The notes beneath the pieces are model-generated. The model did no database searches, was not told the DNA's origin, and saw only the letters and a program-made list of their open reading frames with translations. Below, in pieces: positions 22,374 to 42,048 of a DNA stretch of 64,000 bases (position 1 is its first letter; every line of letters starts with the position of its first letter). Made by a program: the position numbers and the translations under genes. This stretch comes from Medicago truncatula (taxonomy: Eukaryota; Streptophyta; Magnoliopsida; Fabales; Fabaceae): contig NC_053046.1 in assembly GCF_003473485.1 (NCBI RefSeq), positions 34,115,332-34,179,331 of the forward strand, read 5' to 3'.

Positions 22374-25058
22374 CATCAACTTCGTCCCTGAATTTTCACG
22401 GGTCGGTCAAATTCGTCCCTTAATTATGCGAAATATCAATTTAATCCCTGAATTTATTAAATGTCAATCAAGTTAGTCCTTCGGTTCAAACAGAACGTTA
22501 ACGGGGCTGACGTGGCCGTTAACCTCTCACATGTCAGACGCCACGTAGGCATGGACTAATTTGGCCGATAATAACAAACACTTCGAAGGACTAAATTGAT
22601 TGATTTGCAGAAAATGTTTTAACTTTCTTCCCAAACGGCTCTTTTCTTCCCTAACGGCTTTTGCTTCCCCAATTGTATAACATTGGAACCCTAATTACAC
22701 AATCTGCAATTTACACTATAAAATCACCAAAATATCCTCCAAATATAAATGGTCAAGTTCTTCCCCAATTCAAAAAACTTCAAACCCTAATTTTTTCGTA
22801 TTGAATTTAAAAGCCAAAATCCTCAAAAAATTTTGAAGCAAAACTATTGAAATTGAATCTGAAATGATGGGGGTGGGAATATGTGAAAAAACAGTTATGA
22901 AAGTCGAGCTTCATCTTCGAGCTCCAAGTTTAATGGTGTTGTGAGAGTGCTTGAATGTTGGTGTTCTAGAATTTGTGTTGTTAGAAAATCCAATACTTCA
23001 AAAAACCCAGGAAGGCCATTATATGCTTGGCCTATGGTAAAGTTCTAATGAAAAGAGGTTGAAGATGATTGAGGAATGTAACATTTCTGTAATAATATTA
23101 CCATCAAATTAGTCCTTGAATTATTTCTCTATCTATCAAATAGATCCCTACGTTATATTAAAAAATCATCAAATAAGTCCCTGAATTGTTTAATCAGATA
23201 TCAAATTGATCATTGAAACTGTTTTATTCAACCTATAATTTCCTTCATTACAAACTTAAATGTTCATCAATTTTAGAAACCAACCAGAATTTTTTTTAAA
23301 TTTTTTTAAGTCTTAATCCAAAACCCTAAAACTCTAATCAAAACAATTGTCTCTAAAACGCAACAAACACAAACAAAGAACAAAACAAACATCAACGATC
23401 ACATAAACAAAATAAACAAAATGATAAAAACTTAAAACGAAAAACAAAAAAATGGACAAAAAAAATGGTAAATACGAACACAGAAACTTGATAAATTAGA
23501 GGAAAGGTGTTACCTTTAACCACAGCCGAACACAACAACTTCAAAAACGTGAAAATCGTCGAAGATGATGATTGATGACAGTATGTCATTCCACATTTTT
23601 AGAGTCTTTTTATGATATTTTTGAGTTCACAAGCAAGCTTAAGCAGCAAGAAAAGAAAGAAAAATAGAAGATTTTGAAGAAAGCAAAATCGTGTCATGAT
23701 TGTTGAAAACGTGTCACGATTTGGAGCATAGGATGAGTTTCATTCGACATTGGTTAAAACGTGTCACGATGACTATTTCGTGACACGATTTTAGGGACAT
23801 GTGACATACTTTGAAGTGCTTAAGAGTGAAGCTAAAAATTTATCATGGCTTAATTATCATATAGCCACACTTACGGCATATGCTTGGCAATTGGAAAATA
23901 GAAAAATAAAAACAAATGGGCTTTGACCCAACCATTTTGGTGTTGACTCGTGAAAGAAAAGAAAGAAACTAGCTAGGTTACCTGAACCTATAAAAAGGAA
24001 GCAAGTGACACAAATAAGAGGAGGATTGACGGCTTGGCACAAAGCGACTTTCAGCAATCACGTTTTCGGCAGAGAGGAAGGAAGCATATGGGAAAAGAAC
24101 ATCAACCGTAGTGATTGAGAAGTAATTGAAGAGCAAGCCGGCAACTACGGAATTCTGACGGTTTATTTTCTTTACTATGTTGTTTATTTCTTTTATCATG
24201 TCTAGCTAATTTTCAGAGATTAAGTCTAAGATGATTCTGTGTAACACTAATTGAACCATTTTGCTGTGAAACTCTATTTATTATGAATGACAATCTAGTT
24301 TTTATTCAATTCAATTGTTCAATGCTTTTTATATCCTGATCAAATATAAACATGATTTGTGAGAACGAATGACTACTGACCATAGCTTTCGACTTAGACC
24401 TAATTGAATTGTTCTAATAAACATGGTTAGTCTAGGAATGGATAATCGTTTGTTAGTGATATTAGGTTAACGTGCTTAAAACCTTCAAAGATTATTATGA
24501 TTCGAAAGACCTGATCTCATCTCTCTTATTCTTTTCCAAAACTATATTTATATTCTGTTTATTTAATTTTATGCAAACCAAAACTACTGCTTCAGGCACT
24601 AAAATAATAATTTACACATCCTAAATATTAACCTTATTGATAAATTGAGATTAACACAGTCCTCGTGGAAACGATATTTTTATTACTTCGATACATTTTT
24701 AGTACACTTGCTAAAATATTTATCAATGATGGTTTTGGAGAGGTGAGAATGGAGAAAGTTTTAGCGGGAAGGAGAAGAGTCAATGACGTTTTTTATGTTT
24801 CTGAGAGAAATGTGAGGAAGGAAGTATGGGTAATGCAGGGGCAAAATGGGAAAAGCAGGAAAAAATTAAGTGAAAATTGAACTTTTTCCAAATCATTCAA
24901 ATTATTCCTTGAACACGTGGCTTCCTTCTTGCTATGTGTACAAGACAACACAGCATGTAGGACGACATATCAACATGACTAACGGAGCACTTTGACAGAA
25001 AGACCTTTTAATTAATGGTCGTCTGACAAATTCAGAAATTAAGTTGATATTTCGCATG
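22374..25058. mobile_element. Mutator-like element with long terminal inverted repeats
   Basis: The left end (22374-22600) and right end (about 24900-25058) are imperfect inverted copies: TATGCGAAATATCAATTTAA on the left pairs with TTAAGTTGATATTTCGCAT on the right, and both continue through an AACGG and CACGTGG region. The right terminus diverges after 25058, though a weakly similar stretch goes on to about 25200, so the outer border and target duplication are not resolved. No transposase is visible. A solo LTR sits inside it. Subterminal AGTCCCTGAATT-type repeats recur at 23100-23190. Confidence 0.6.
23573..24725. mobile_element. Solo LTR (1,153 bp), probably Ty3/gypsy
   Basis: It starts TGATGACAG and ends ATTTATCA, so it has the TG...CA ends of an LTR, with TGAT/ATCA inverted. 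It is flanked by the identical 5-bp sequence ATGAT (23568-23572 and 24726-24730). The 3' part, with GTCCTCGTGGAAACGATATT and GTACACTTGC, looks like the U5 end of legume Ty3/gypsy LTRs. No internal domain follows, so the element collapsed to a solo LTR by recombination. It is nested in the Mutator-like element. Confidence 0.85.
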
Positions 25059-27895
25059 ATTTGTTGACTTACAATGATATATATCAAAATTAAATTTTTA
25101 TAGAAGATTATGACAAACAGCTAGTCATTTTGCCAAAGATTATTTAGGATCTTCATATTTTTGTTCAGGACTAATTTGGCTCAAATTGGTGATTATGATG
25201 GACTATTTATTGAGTTTTTTCTTTTTCCTGAAAAACTAAATAAGGTTTCTAATTTTTGTTTGATGTATTAAATTGGGACTAAAATGGATTTTTACTTATG
25301 TATAGGATTTAAAAATCTTAATGAAATATTGAACTTTATGAAGATAGAGTATTTCCTTCAAAAAAAATAAAAATGAAGATAGAGTATTTGACAGAGGCAG
25401 GTGTGGGAATAATGTAGGAGAACGTGGAAAGGTTGCAGTCTACATTGAAATTGAATTCAATGTTGGAGGGGCCAATATGTCTCTGGACAGATATATTCTG
25501 TATACGTTGAATCCATTGTTTGGTGGGGAAGACATAGACAAGCCAAACCATATGTATTTTCGTTAGCTAATGCTTCATTTCTATGGTGTCGGCTCACTAT
25601 TAAACCAGTTTTTACTTTGATTTTTCAATGAAAAAAAACTTGGTTTGTATTTTGTAGTAATTTGTGTGCGGTTTTTATTGTTTTTGAACCAGATTTTAAT
25701 ACTTAGATAATGTGGTTTATTTGATTTTTTTTTCTATAGTAAAAATGTTATACTCTATCCAAAATTAAATATAAGTAAACTGATTTTTTTATTTTTATTT
25801 TTTTGATAGTAAACTGATTTTTTATCTATTTTTGACGAAAAGTATAACCTAAGTGGTTGAAAGGTCGTTACATATATCAACATTTTTATTATCATTTTTG
25901 TTCATATTTCAATCTAGATGAATTATAGAGTTCATTACTCTTCGTGTAAGAAACATGTTGGATACAAAGTTGATTATTCCCTTATAATCGAATTTTTTTA
26001 ATACATAAAAATTAATAATCAAACATCGAATGGTATAACCATTTATTTAAGGTTCTTTCAACAAAAAAAAACATTTATTTAAGGTGTTCGAACATTATCA
26101 CTTTCACTAACCACATGTTGGTAATTTATAGTATTATTTATAACCCGTGAACAACACCTGTTGAAGTGCATCTAAGTTTGTCTTTCTTATTTTTTTTTTT
26201 CTTATCCTTTTTCTTCTTAAATTCCTATCTTTAGGCCCTAATATGACATTCTACTAAATAAAAAAATATTACCTTAAAAACATAAGTTAAACATATAAAA
26301 AAAAATCACACATATTTTTATGCAAAAGTTACTATTATTGATTGCTTAAATAATGTCTGAAGGGCACTCGTTAGCATCTCCTATATTTAAAATTTTATTT
26401 TTGAAAAGTTATAGATTTTAAAATTGTGTTCCTTAGAACAACATAATGAAAATAATTTCAAATCTCAAGGATTAGGTATATTATTAAGCTCTGATATATT
26501 ATACCTCTCTAAATTTGAAAATTTAAGAGACTAAATCCGCTAAACAAAACAATCAAGAACGCTTAGATGAGATGACAGGCGTATCTTCTAACTTAACCAA
26601 TGTTATGGGTTAAATTCAACATTAGATATACAACAATGTTAAAACTTTTAAGGAGAGTTTTCCGCCTTATTAGGTCTCATTAGGCTTGAGGGATTAGTCT
26701 CAACATTGCACGCGGAGGATACCCAGTTTACACAAAAAAAATAAAAATCGAGAGACCAAAATTGTGCATAATATATAAAATCTCATTTTGGTACCTCTAA
26801 TTTGTTTTCTTCAAACAATGGTCTTTCTAATGTTTTCTATCATCATTTTTTCCCTATGTTTTTAAGTCAAATTCATGTGTATCATTTGAAATTTTGAATT
26901 ATATTTTTCATTCACGTCTAATATATTATAGAAATCTCGATTACAAAAATGAAGAATTCTTTTAGATGAATAATAAAATGAAGATTTTTTTAACATTAGA
27001 TGGATTTTTTAAAATATGAATTCTTTGAAGCGAGTCATTCTCAAGCATTTTAATAGACATATACAGTGCAAACTTGAAGCAAGCTAAGTAATACAAAAAC
27101 CAGGAAAAGAAATGTAAGAATGAAACAAGAAAAACAACTATGAAGACATTGAATCTCAAACACGATAAAGATGGAGTAGTCAATGGTGGCTTTTGAGTGG
27201 GTGCTCATATGACTTTTTAATTGAGATGACATCCATAACAACGACATGTGGAGGCGGTGGATGTGGTGGTGGAAGATCCGACGAAGGAGTTTAGGGGGGT
27301 AAATTGGTGGCCACAAAGCAGTTTAGGGGGAAGCGACTTGCACATAAAACTAGTTGGGGGTGAAATAAATTGAGGCCATAATCGATTTTAGAAATATTAT
27401 ATAATATCTATAATTTAGAAATGAAAGATAAGATTTCCCTCCCTTTTCATCCGAAACAAGACTTTTGGGGGCAAAATCATAGACAATTAACCAAATAATT
27501 GTGTTCAAGTGGTCAGTGAGGCTTCATCAAAAACAAATTATTCAGGAGAATTCAAATTTGGTTTTTGGATCGAATAATTCTTAACTAGAGTTTATTTACA
27601 TGTCAATTAAACTTTTGATTACTAGGACTCTTTTCTTTGAGAACTGAAGGGGTAACTAAAAAAATGTATCACATGCAAGTTAGTTGAAGCTATAGGCCTG
27701 CATGCAGCCACAAAATGTCGGGAGTCGTTGTGTTAATGAACATATAGTTGACCTATGCGAAGTTGTGAAAGATTATGTAATACTTGCTCGAGGAATCATA
27801 TCGTGGAATCCTTAGAGAACTATCGATAACCCTTTGTGGGCTAGTAGTGTAGCCTTTTGGGTTTCTTGAGAGCTAGGCCCTTTGGGCTCAAAGGA
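25059..27895. other. Gene-free AT-rich stretch
   Basis: No recognisable protein or RNA gene. It has scattered A/T runs and a repeated TAGTAAACTGATTTTTT motif near 25770-25820. A retroposon-tail-like stretch (GAGGGATTAGTCTCAACATT) lies near 26690, but no element could be delimited. Confidence 0.5.
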
Positions 27896-27904
27896 AAAAG
27901 ATAC

Positions 27905-28763
27905 GAGTATTACTTTTTCCACCCTATGCATGACTAGCTCGCCCTGTAAATTTTTCAAAAATGCCCTTGTGCAATCCGGATTTTAAAATTTGGATTCATG
28001 TTTCACTATTTCGGATTTTATAATCCGGACAATTCTTATATATAATCAGCTATCAGACTCTCTCACATTTCAACAATTTTGAGTTTTGGATTTAAAAACA
28101 ACAAAAAACCTAAGTAAAAAAATGCTAAAAACCTATCAAATAAAATCATAAAAATAGAAAAATACCACCAAAAAATTCTAAAAATCAAATAAAACTAATG
28201 CAAATTGTTTCTGATTTTCTGAGAATATGAAGAAAAAAAAAATGGGTCTAAACGATGGAATTTTGGATTTTGAGGGGCGGAGTCCCATAAGAAGTCCCTT
28301 CTAGGGGAGTCATGATCCTTGAATTTTTTCTGATTTTCTGGGAATTTTCGGAGCAATCCGATCAAGTAGCCCGAAAACCCGATTTTTGACTACGAACATG
28401 TAACAATGACTCAAAATAGAAGGATGAGAGTTAGGAAGATTAATATTGTTCCCTAAAATGACTATCCATGTTACAAACATGTTTAAAATTTGTGCTGATA
28501 CAATTCGAATTATATAATCCGAACTGTTTTTCCCTTGAAAAAGGGTGTTTATGGGGTGTTCGGATTATGTAATCTTGAAAAATTATCTAGCGCGCCCTAT
28601 TTTTTGAAGTTTCCGGATTACAAAATCCGGAAAAATCCGAATTTGTGAAAAAACTCAAATTTTCACCCTATAAATGGAAAAATTGAATCCGGATTGCACA
28701 AGGACATTTTTGAAAAATATACAGGGCGCGCTAGTCATGCATAGGGTGGGAAAAGTAATACTC
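27905..28763. mobile_element. Mutator-like MITE (859 bp) with perfect 9-bp target duplication
   Basis: The terminal inverted repeats are about 78 bp and nearly identical: GAGTATTACTTTTTCCACCC on the left matches GAGTATTACTTTTCCCACCC on the other strand at the right. AAAAGATAC occurs on both flanks (27896-27904 and 28764-28772). A 9-bp duplication with long TIRs is the Mutator signature. The interior has several CGGATT...AATCCG palindromes and no transposase. Confidence 0.92.
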
Positions 28764-28772
28764 AAAAGATAC

Positions 28773-31140
28773 ATTTTGGTTGTTTTGAATAGGAAACTAA
28801 GGCAAATGATGAAGGATTTTGCTTTTCTCATTTCTATTTTTGCTTCTAAACACTGCGTGGCAAATGTTGTTGGGAGCAAGCAACAGTTAATTGTTGTTGG
28901 AGTTATTTTGGTATTTTTATGGTGTTTAAAGAGAAAAAATGAATGTGAGAAGAGTTGCTTTCAATGATGAATGGGAAGTGTTAATAACATTTACCTTTCA
29001 ATGTACCAAAAACCCAACTTACTAGCTAGATTTTGTCTTTAACTTTGCTATACATAACATTTAGAAGAGATAAACATATGTTTTTATTAACGACAAATGT
29101 CATGATGTTAATTGTCATTTTAGTATTTCTTGAATAGTGATATTAGTATGTTAATTAGTAGAGCTGTTAAGGATATATTGATCTACTCATGAAATTTTTA
29201 TTGGACGAGCCTTAAATTCTTACTATGTAGTATTTGCATCATCACCCATCAATCCCTTGTGATGGTGCAACCATACATATGTCCAATTCTAAAATCATAA
29301 ATAAATATTGACAAAGTAAAACTAGGGAAAATAGCTTTATTTTTATACTATCTTGGTTCCGGAATGGAATAACTAGTAATAGTATATGTGCATATCTAGC
29401 TTCATCTTAGGCTTAGCTTAAACAACAAAAAATTGAAATATTTGCCCACACAGATAATGAAAAAGTGAAATATAGCATTAGTGGAAAGAAAAAGACATCA
29501 TAGAAATTGTTACGGAAAAAAAAGACACGAATTTTTTGTTTGTTTTTCAAACAGCATGGTTTATTAACAAAACTCAGCACAAGCGTATCATTTTATGCAT
29601 GCATGCATATGCTTGAATTTACAAACTACACTCACACATGATTTGTTTAAAGAATTTTTCAACTGAAACAATTCACACACCTATGGAAAATATTTTCAAA
29701 AAGAAGTTTCTAAACTCAAAAATCACTAATCTGGCGCTCAATAAAGGCCATTCAAAAAACAACAGGCCACAGGAAAATGAATTCAAAACTAATGGGCTCA
29801 ATAGTGAGAAGAACATATTTTCTTGGAAATTTCTTTTTCTACTCTACTCATTTTTCACACGCCGCTTAAAATTCTCATTTTACGCCCGCTTATATTATAT
29901 AATCCGAATCGAAAATACAGTTTGGATTATAAAATTCAAAACACGCCTATGCATAAGCAAACAATTAGAATCTCTTTTCAATTCGACGATTGTGACTTTT
30001 AAATTAGAAAACCACCAAAAAATAAAGTGAAAAATGACGAAACATTTAAAATAAAAAATATATAAAAACGCCATTAAAAATTTCTAAAAATAAAATAAAG
30101 GTATTTATTTTTATTTGTTTGAAAATATGAAAAAATTAAAATGGGTCTAAATGAAAAAATTATGGATTGTGAGGGGTGGAGTCCAATAAAAAGTATCTTT
30201 TTTGTACCTTCTTTTTATTCTGATGTAAGCTCTTTTGTTGTTAAGGGTTCTGGCCCTTTCGAGGTCTTTTATAGCATTTCTTTGCTTGATAAAAAAAAAA
30301 GTTTGTGTTTAGAGTTGTGACATTTTTTCATACCATTTGGATACAATTTTGGGTATTGATGTTAGATTGCATTTACCAAGATTTTTCGTCTTCATTTTAT
30401 ATGGTCTGATATAATGCTATTATTTCTCCTATTTTTGTTTCGACGTGTACTCTGCATGGCCACAAGAGTTGATTTTGTTTTGGTTGATCTATGTGTTTCG
30501 TTGAGCATATAATTGAATAATTTAGTTTTTTTAAAAGGGCAATTGAATTAATGTAGTTGTATGTGAATGTGGTGCTTTGTTTAGCATAACATTTTAGTCG
30601 TATCTCATATTTTATTTGCAAGTTGCCAACTTGAGTAATTTTTACAATTTTTATTAAAAAAGTAATTGCATTGTAGAGAAGATACTCATGGTAGTAGAAA
30701 TGCACTATTCTTTGCGTTTTGCATAATGAAAAATATAAACAACTAATTTATATGCGATATGTGTAGCTATCATGCATTAGATACACCTTGAATAATGTTC
30801 GGAGATAAGTCCTTGTCCTTCTCATAAGGACTCGTTCAAAACCAACCCTTCTAACCAAGGGCTAAAAATCACTCTCCACATTACTGTCTCTTATTAACCA
30901 ATCATTTAGTTTTTTTACGGGAATATTAACCCATCATCTAGTACTCAAATAACACCATGTATAACATATCTTATCGATTCTCTATCCATATTATGTCCCT
31001 TCATTCACCCACCCACTCCTTTGTTCACAAACTCCTCTCATCCATGCAAAGAAGAAAGGGTGGAAGGTCCGGAATAAATCATTCTCCGGTCACCTTGAAA
31101 ACCAATAATATTCCATTGTTGATAGTTTCTCATCCCGCCA
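28773..31140. other. Gene-free stretch, includes ATL promoter
   Basis: No gene was recognised apart from a degenerate relative of the upstream MULE at 29870-30215. The last 200 bp are the probable leader of the RING-H2 gene; an ATG at 30957 opens an overlapping upstream frame that ends at 31160, inside the start of the main CDS. Confidence 0.5.
29870..30215. repeat. Degenerate relative of the 27905-28763 MULE
   Basis: It shares ATAATCCGAA-type palindromes with that element and the longer match AAAATGGGTCTAAA...GATTTTGAGGGG(C/T)GGAGTCC (28240-28290 versus 30140-30190). No ends or target duplication were found. Confidence 0.55.
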
Positions 31141-32061
31141 ATGTCTTCATCGGAGCCTAAGTACGACACCCCACCGGCCCCAACATACAAGACCCCACCG
31201 GCTCTAGTAGCCTTCACCCTCACCGTCCTCATCTTATGCTTTGTGGCTTTCAGCGTTGTGTATGTTTGCAAGTATTGTTTTGCTGGCTTTTTCCACACTT
31301 GGGCCTTGCAACGCACGACCTCAGGTTCCCTCGTTCGTCTCTCACCTGATAGGTCACCCTCTAGAGGACTCGATAATACCCTTCTAGAAAAATTCCCCAC
31401 TTTCCTCTACTCCTCCGTGAAAGACCTTCGTAAGGAAAAGAGTTATAGCTTAGAATGTGCCATTTGCTTGCTAGAGTTTGATGATGATAGCATGCTTCGT
31501 CTCCTAACCATTTGTTGTCATGTTTTCCACCAAGAATGTATTGACCTATGGCTTGAATCTCATAAGACATGCCCCGTTTGTCGAACAGACCTTGATTCAC
31601 CTCCCAACCAAATGTCCAAACACGGGGAAGGCAACCACAACAACAACAATAACAACCTTAATGTGCAAGAGGGTATGACATCGTTACCATGCGATGATAT
31701 ACACATTGATGTTAGAGGAGAGGAAAGTGACAATGTTGGTGAAATCACTAGAGCTCAAGTACATGAAGGTGATCAACATGATCATCATGTGGGTATGAGT
31801 ATGCAACAACAAGAAGATCATAGATTTTCAAGGTCACATTCAACGGGACATTCTATAGTAACTATTAGAGGTGAAGAAAAAGATCATGAGAAATATACAT
31901 TGAGATTGCCTGAACATGTTATAAGGGGAGGGCACAATTACACGAGGAGTTGCACAAATTACAACGAGATGAAATTGACAATTCCTACACCTTGTAGTAA
32001 TTGTGGTTTTGTTAAACCGGTTATTGGGTCCTCTTCACTTGCTTGTGCTCAAGAGGCTTGA
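31141..32061 (+). CDS. ATL-family RING-H2 E3 ubiquitin ligase
   Basis: Single exon, 306 aa, as usual for ATL genes. A hydrophobic segment at about residues 21-46 is a membrane anchor. The family's G-L-D motif is at 76-78. The RING-H2 finger spans C106 to C147: C-A-I-C, then C-H-V-F-H, then C-I-D-L-W and C-P-V-C-R, with the ATL-typical Trp after the third pair. ATL proteins are membrane-bound E3 ligases that receive ubiquitin from E2 enzymes, often in defence or nutrient responses. The C-terminal half is low-complexity, with runs of Asn and His and many charged residues, and shows no known domain. The target protein cannot be inferred. The exact ATL member is not assigned. Confidence 0.92.
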   Translation: MSSSEPKYDTPPAPTYKTPPALVAFTLTVLILCFVAFSVVYVCKYCFAGFFHTWALQRTTSGSLVRLSPDRSPSRGLDNTLLEKFPTFLYSSVKDLRKEKSYSLECAICLLEFDDDSMLRLLTICCHVFHQECIDLWLESHKTCPVCRTDLDSPPNQMSKHGEGNHNNNNNNLNVQEGMTSLPCDDIHIDVRGEESDNVGEITRAQVHEGDQHDHHVGMSMQQQEDHRFSRSHSTGHSIVTIRGEEKDHEKYTLRLPEHVIRGGHNYTRSCTNYNEMKLTIPTPCSNCGFVKPVIGSSSLACAQEA

Positions 32062-34269
32062 AGCGTATCTTTTATCATTCAAAATCATTTTATTTTTTTG
32101 CTTTTACTTAAATCCTTTAATGTTTAAATTTCAAATGTATAGGTTAAGATTTTAGATAGAGACTATTAGAAGATAGAGATACCACACTTTTTTTAAGGTG
32201 TTAGCAATTAGATATATCATACACTGTGCTTACTTAGTTTTTTAATGAAGTTTTACCATTCAAGAGTTTGTAAATGCAAAAGAAATCTCATATAACTAGC
32301 TAGGCAAATACCTGTGTGATCACACAAGTTTGTTGTAGATATCGTTGTTAGAATATAGAATAGGTGTAAAACTATAAGTTTAAGATTGGATCGACGTTCG
32401 ATTGTGAAACATATTTTAAGATCTATAAAACTCGATTTTAGTTTTTTTAAAACATATTTTATGCTTTGAAAATTCATAAATTTCAAGTCAACTGAAACCT
32501 ATTTATTTATTTTTTTGAAAAACTCATTCAGTTTAAAAATACTTTTTTTTGCTCTAACAAATCTTATATTTCAATTTTTTTTAGGGATTCAATTTAATTT
32601 TTTGAAATATCTTAAAAAATAACTAAAAGTGTTAAGATGTTACATTAATGTTTTTGGCAAAATGCATAACAATTAGGGGTGGAAATAGATGAACTCAGTT
32701 AAAGTGACATACTCCTGAGCCTACTTGAGATCCAAACAAAATCAATTTATTTTCTTCCAAAAATAGACAAGGCTAAGTTTTTTGTTTTGAAAAAAAAAAA
32801 AAATCTATTTAACTAAGAAGAAAGTCAGAATTCATGCCACAAAAAAAAAGGCTTATAACACCTCTTTTGATTTAAAGTAAATTAAACAAAAATGAGTAAA
32901 TAAAAAATATTTTTTTTGGAAAAAAAATATTTAAGCTTCTAACACCTCCTTTGATTTAACTTTTAAAGTTTAACATGCAAGATTACAAGTCCATCTCTAC
33001 ACCAATGGTCTCAACTCTTTCCCTCGAGTAGGACGTACATGTCTGGATTTACGACGTAAATAAGTTGATTTTGGAAAAGACATATAATTAAGAGTAGTTT
33101 TGTTATACATATATACGGTTTCTACCAAAATGTAGTGTGACTTGAAGAAATATTATTGGTTGTCATAAATGAAAACATATATTTTAGAATTCGTAGCTCA
33201 ATGTCTATTGTTTTAACAAGGAAAGATAGGGCATCATGATCTAAACATGTATGCTTCAACCACTAGAAATATAAGCGTCCAAGTATATAAAGTTCAATTA
33301 CTCACAATATAATGAACTATTCGACCGACATAATTGTAGTTTCATGGTGGACGAAAATATAAATCCAATACAAAGCCAATAGAAGAACAGTCAGTTTCCC
33401 TAAAAAAAAAAAAAAGAACAGTCAGTTGGTCAGTTCGAGGTCGATCTTCGTAGAAAATGTCGCGAATGCAGAAAATATCTGGTGTTACGTCTGCGTTGTT
33501 CACATGTCACAAATGCATGAGGTTTATGAGATTGCTAACGTCTCCAATGGATATGGTGAACATATCATTGTGGTGCACAACGGAGATACTACCCCCACGT
33601 AAAGGTGACAAAACATGCGACAATTTTGAGATTAGGAGACTTAAAAGGTCACCCAAATTGTATTCACATAAGAACTGAAAATGGACATCAACGAAAGAGG
33701 ACTATAAAAATGCGTACTATTTTGGATACATGGACACAATAAAAAATATTGTCTGAATGTTGCCGATTCCTTTACAAAAATTATTTTTTGGTCAAGTAGT
33801 ATAGTTATTAAAAATTCACCATTTTTTAAAGATGAATAAGTGAGATGTTCCGAGTTTGAACTACGACATCTGCATATATTATGCTCCCTTGCATATATTA
33901 TATAACGTCCCTACCAACTGAACAAAACATAAGATGACATATAGTACATTTTAATTGTATTTTTCATATATTAATTAATATTTTTGATTGTTTTTTGTTT
34001 TAAATATATTTTAATTAAATATAACTAACCAACAACAAAAAATAGCTTGATAGGATGCGAAAATCCAAGTATAACTAAAGAAGATTTTTTTTTTGGTAAG
34101 GTGGTATATCGCATCTTTATGAATCTATGATGCATTGTACGGGGAGGAATAAAAAAAATGATATTTTGCTATATATCTTGAAAAAGAAAAAAGTTTAGTT
34201 GCATTTCTTATGATTTTTAACTAAACTCTCTCCATTATCAAGATCATAAGTTTAACAAAGTTTTATGGG
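32062..34269. other. AT-rich spacer downstream of the ATL gene
   Basis: No gene is supported. A 73-codon open frame at 33457-33678 with two Cys-x-x-Cys-like spacings has no recognisable family and no homologue in the window. A/T runs are common. Confidence 0.5.
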
Positions 34270-34273
34270 TTAA

Positions 34274-34532
34274 TAGTGTTTTTCACCTCTGTAATATAAG
34301 TCATTTTCGTTTTCGTGGTTTGATTTGCATCCTCGTAATTTTTATTTTATTTTTCGAAAAACATCCTTAATAAGCCATTGAAAAACCAAAATTTCTTCGA
34401 AAAAAAATTCTGAAAAATAGTCTATTAAGGGTGTTTTCCGGATTTTTTTTTTACGAGAATACAAATCAAACCGAAAATTTTATAAAAGCGAAAACCGAAA
34501 ATGACATATATTACATGGAGCGAAAAACACTA
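34274..34532. mobile_element. TIR MITE (259 bp) in the UGPase upstream region
   Basis: The ends TAGTGTTTTTC and GAAAAACACTA are exact inverted repeats, and the homology continues inward (TCATTTTCGTTTTCG versus CGAAAACCGAAAATGA). TTAA flanks each side. It lies about 350 bp before the UGPase ATG, so it may overlap promoter sequence. Confidence 0.8.
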
Positions 34533-34710
34533 TTAAGAAAAAAGTAGAGTGAAATTTACTGAAGTCTCTTTTTTCTTATTTAGCTTTGCGTGAAAAACGC
34601 GCTACTCTTTTTCACGATTGGACGGTAGTACCAACCTGTGCATGAAAGAAAACCAATAAATACTAATTATTTTTCTGGTGCAATAGAAAAGCATATTCGG
34701 TTTATGTCTA

Positions 34711-34720
34711 AATATAAACT
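34711..34720 (+). promoter_or_regulatory. Possible TATA box of the UGPase gene
   Basis: AATATAAACT lies about 165 bp before the start codon and is followed by a pyrimidine-rich leader typical of plant housekeeping genes. It is a single motif match without expression evidence. Confidence 0.35.
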
Positions 34721-34883
34721 GAGTGACAATAGCGTTTTGTTTTCGTGTCAATTTCTTACAGCAAGATATCACCCTTAAACACCACACCTTCTCTTCATTC
34801 ACTCATTCATCACCTTCTTCTCGCTCTCTTCTCTCCACACACACATTTGCATCTTCCTTTCTCTCTAGAATCTTCCATCGCCA

Positions 34884-42048
<7,165 letters not shown>

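Noticed and set aside
24665..24880. 71-codon frame at the solo LTR border
   Set aside because: It begins inside the LTR and runs across the target duplication into the Mutator-like element, so it is a chance join.
29638..30030. 130-codon open frame on the plus strand
   Set aside because: Low-complexity, Lys/Asn/Phe-rich, no recognisable domain, and it runs into a decayed MULE-related repeat. Probably chance in AT-rich DNA.
31038..31400. Minus-strand frame of 120 codons over the start of the ATL gene
   Set aside because: Antisense shadow of a well-supported RING-H2 gene; no domain.
33457..33678. 73-codon frame with paired cysteines
   Set aside because: The cysteine spacing does not fit a known zinc finger and nothing else supports a gene.
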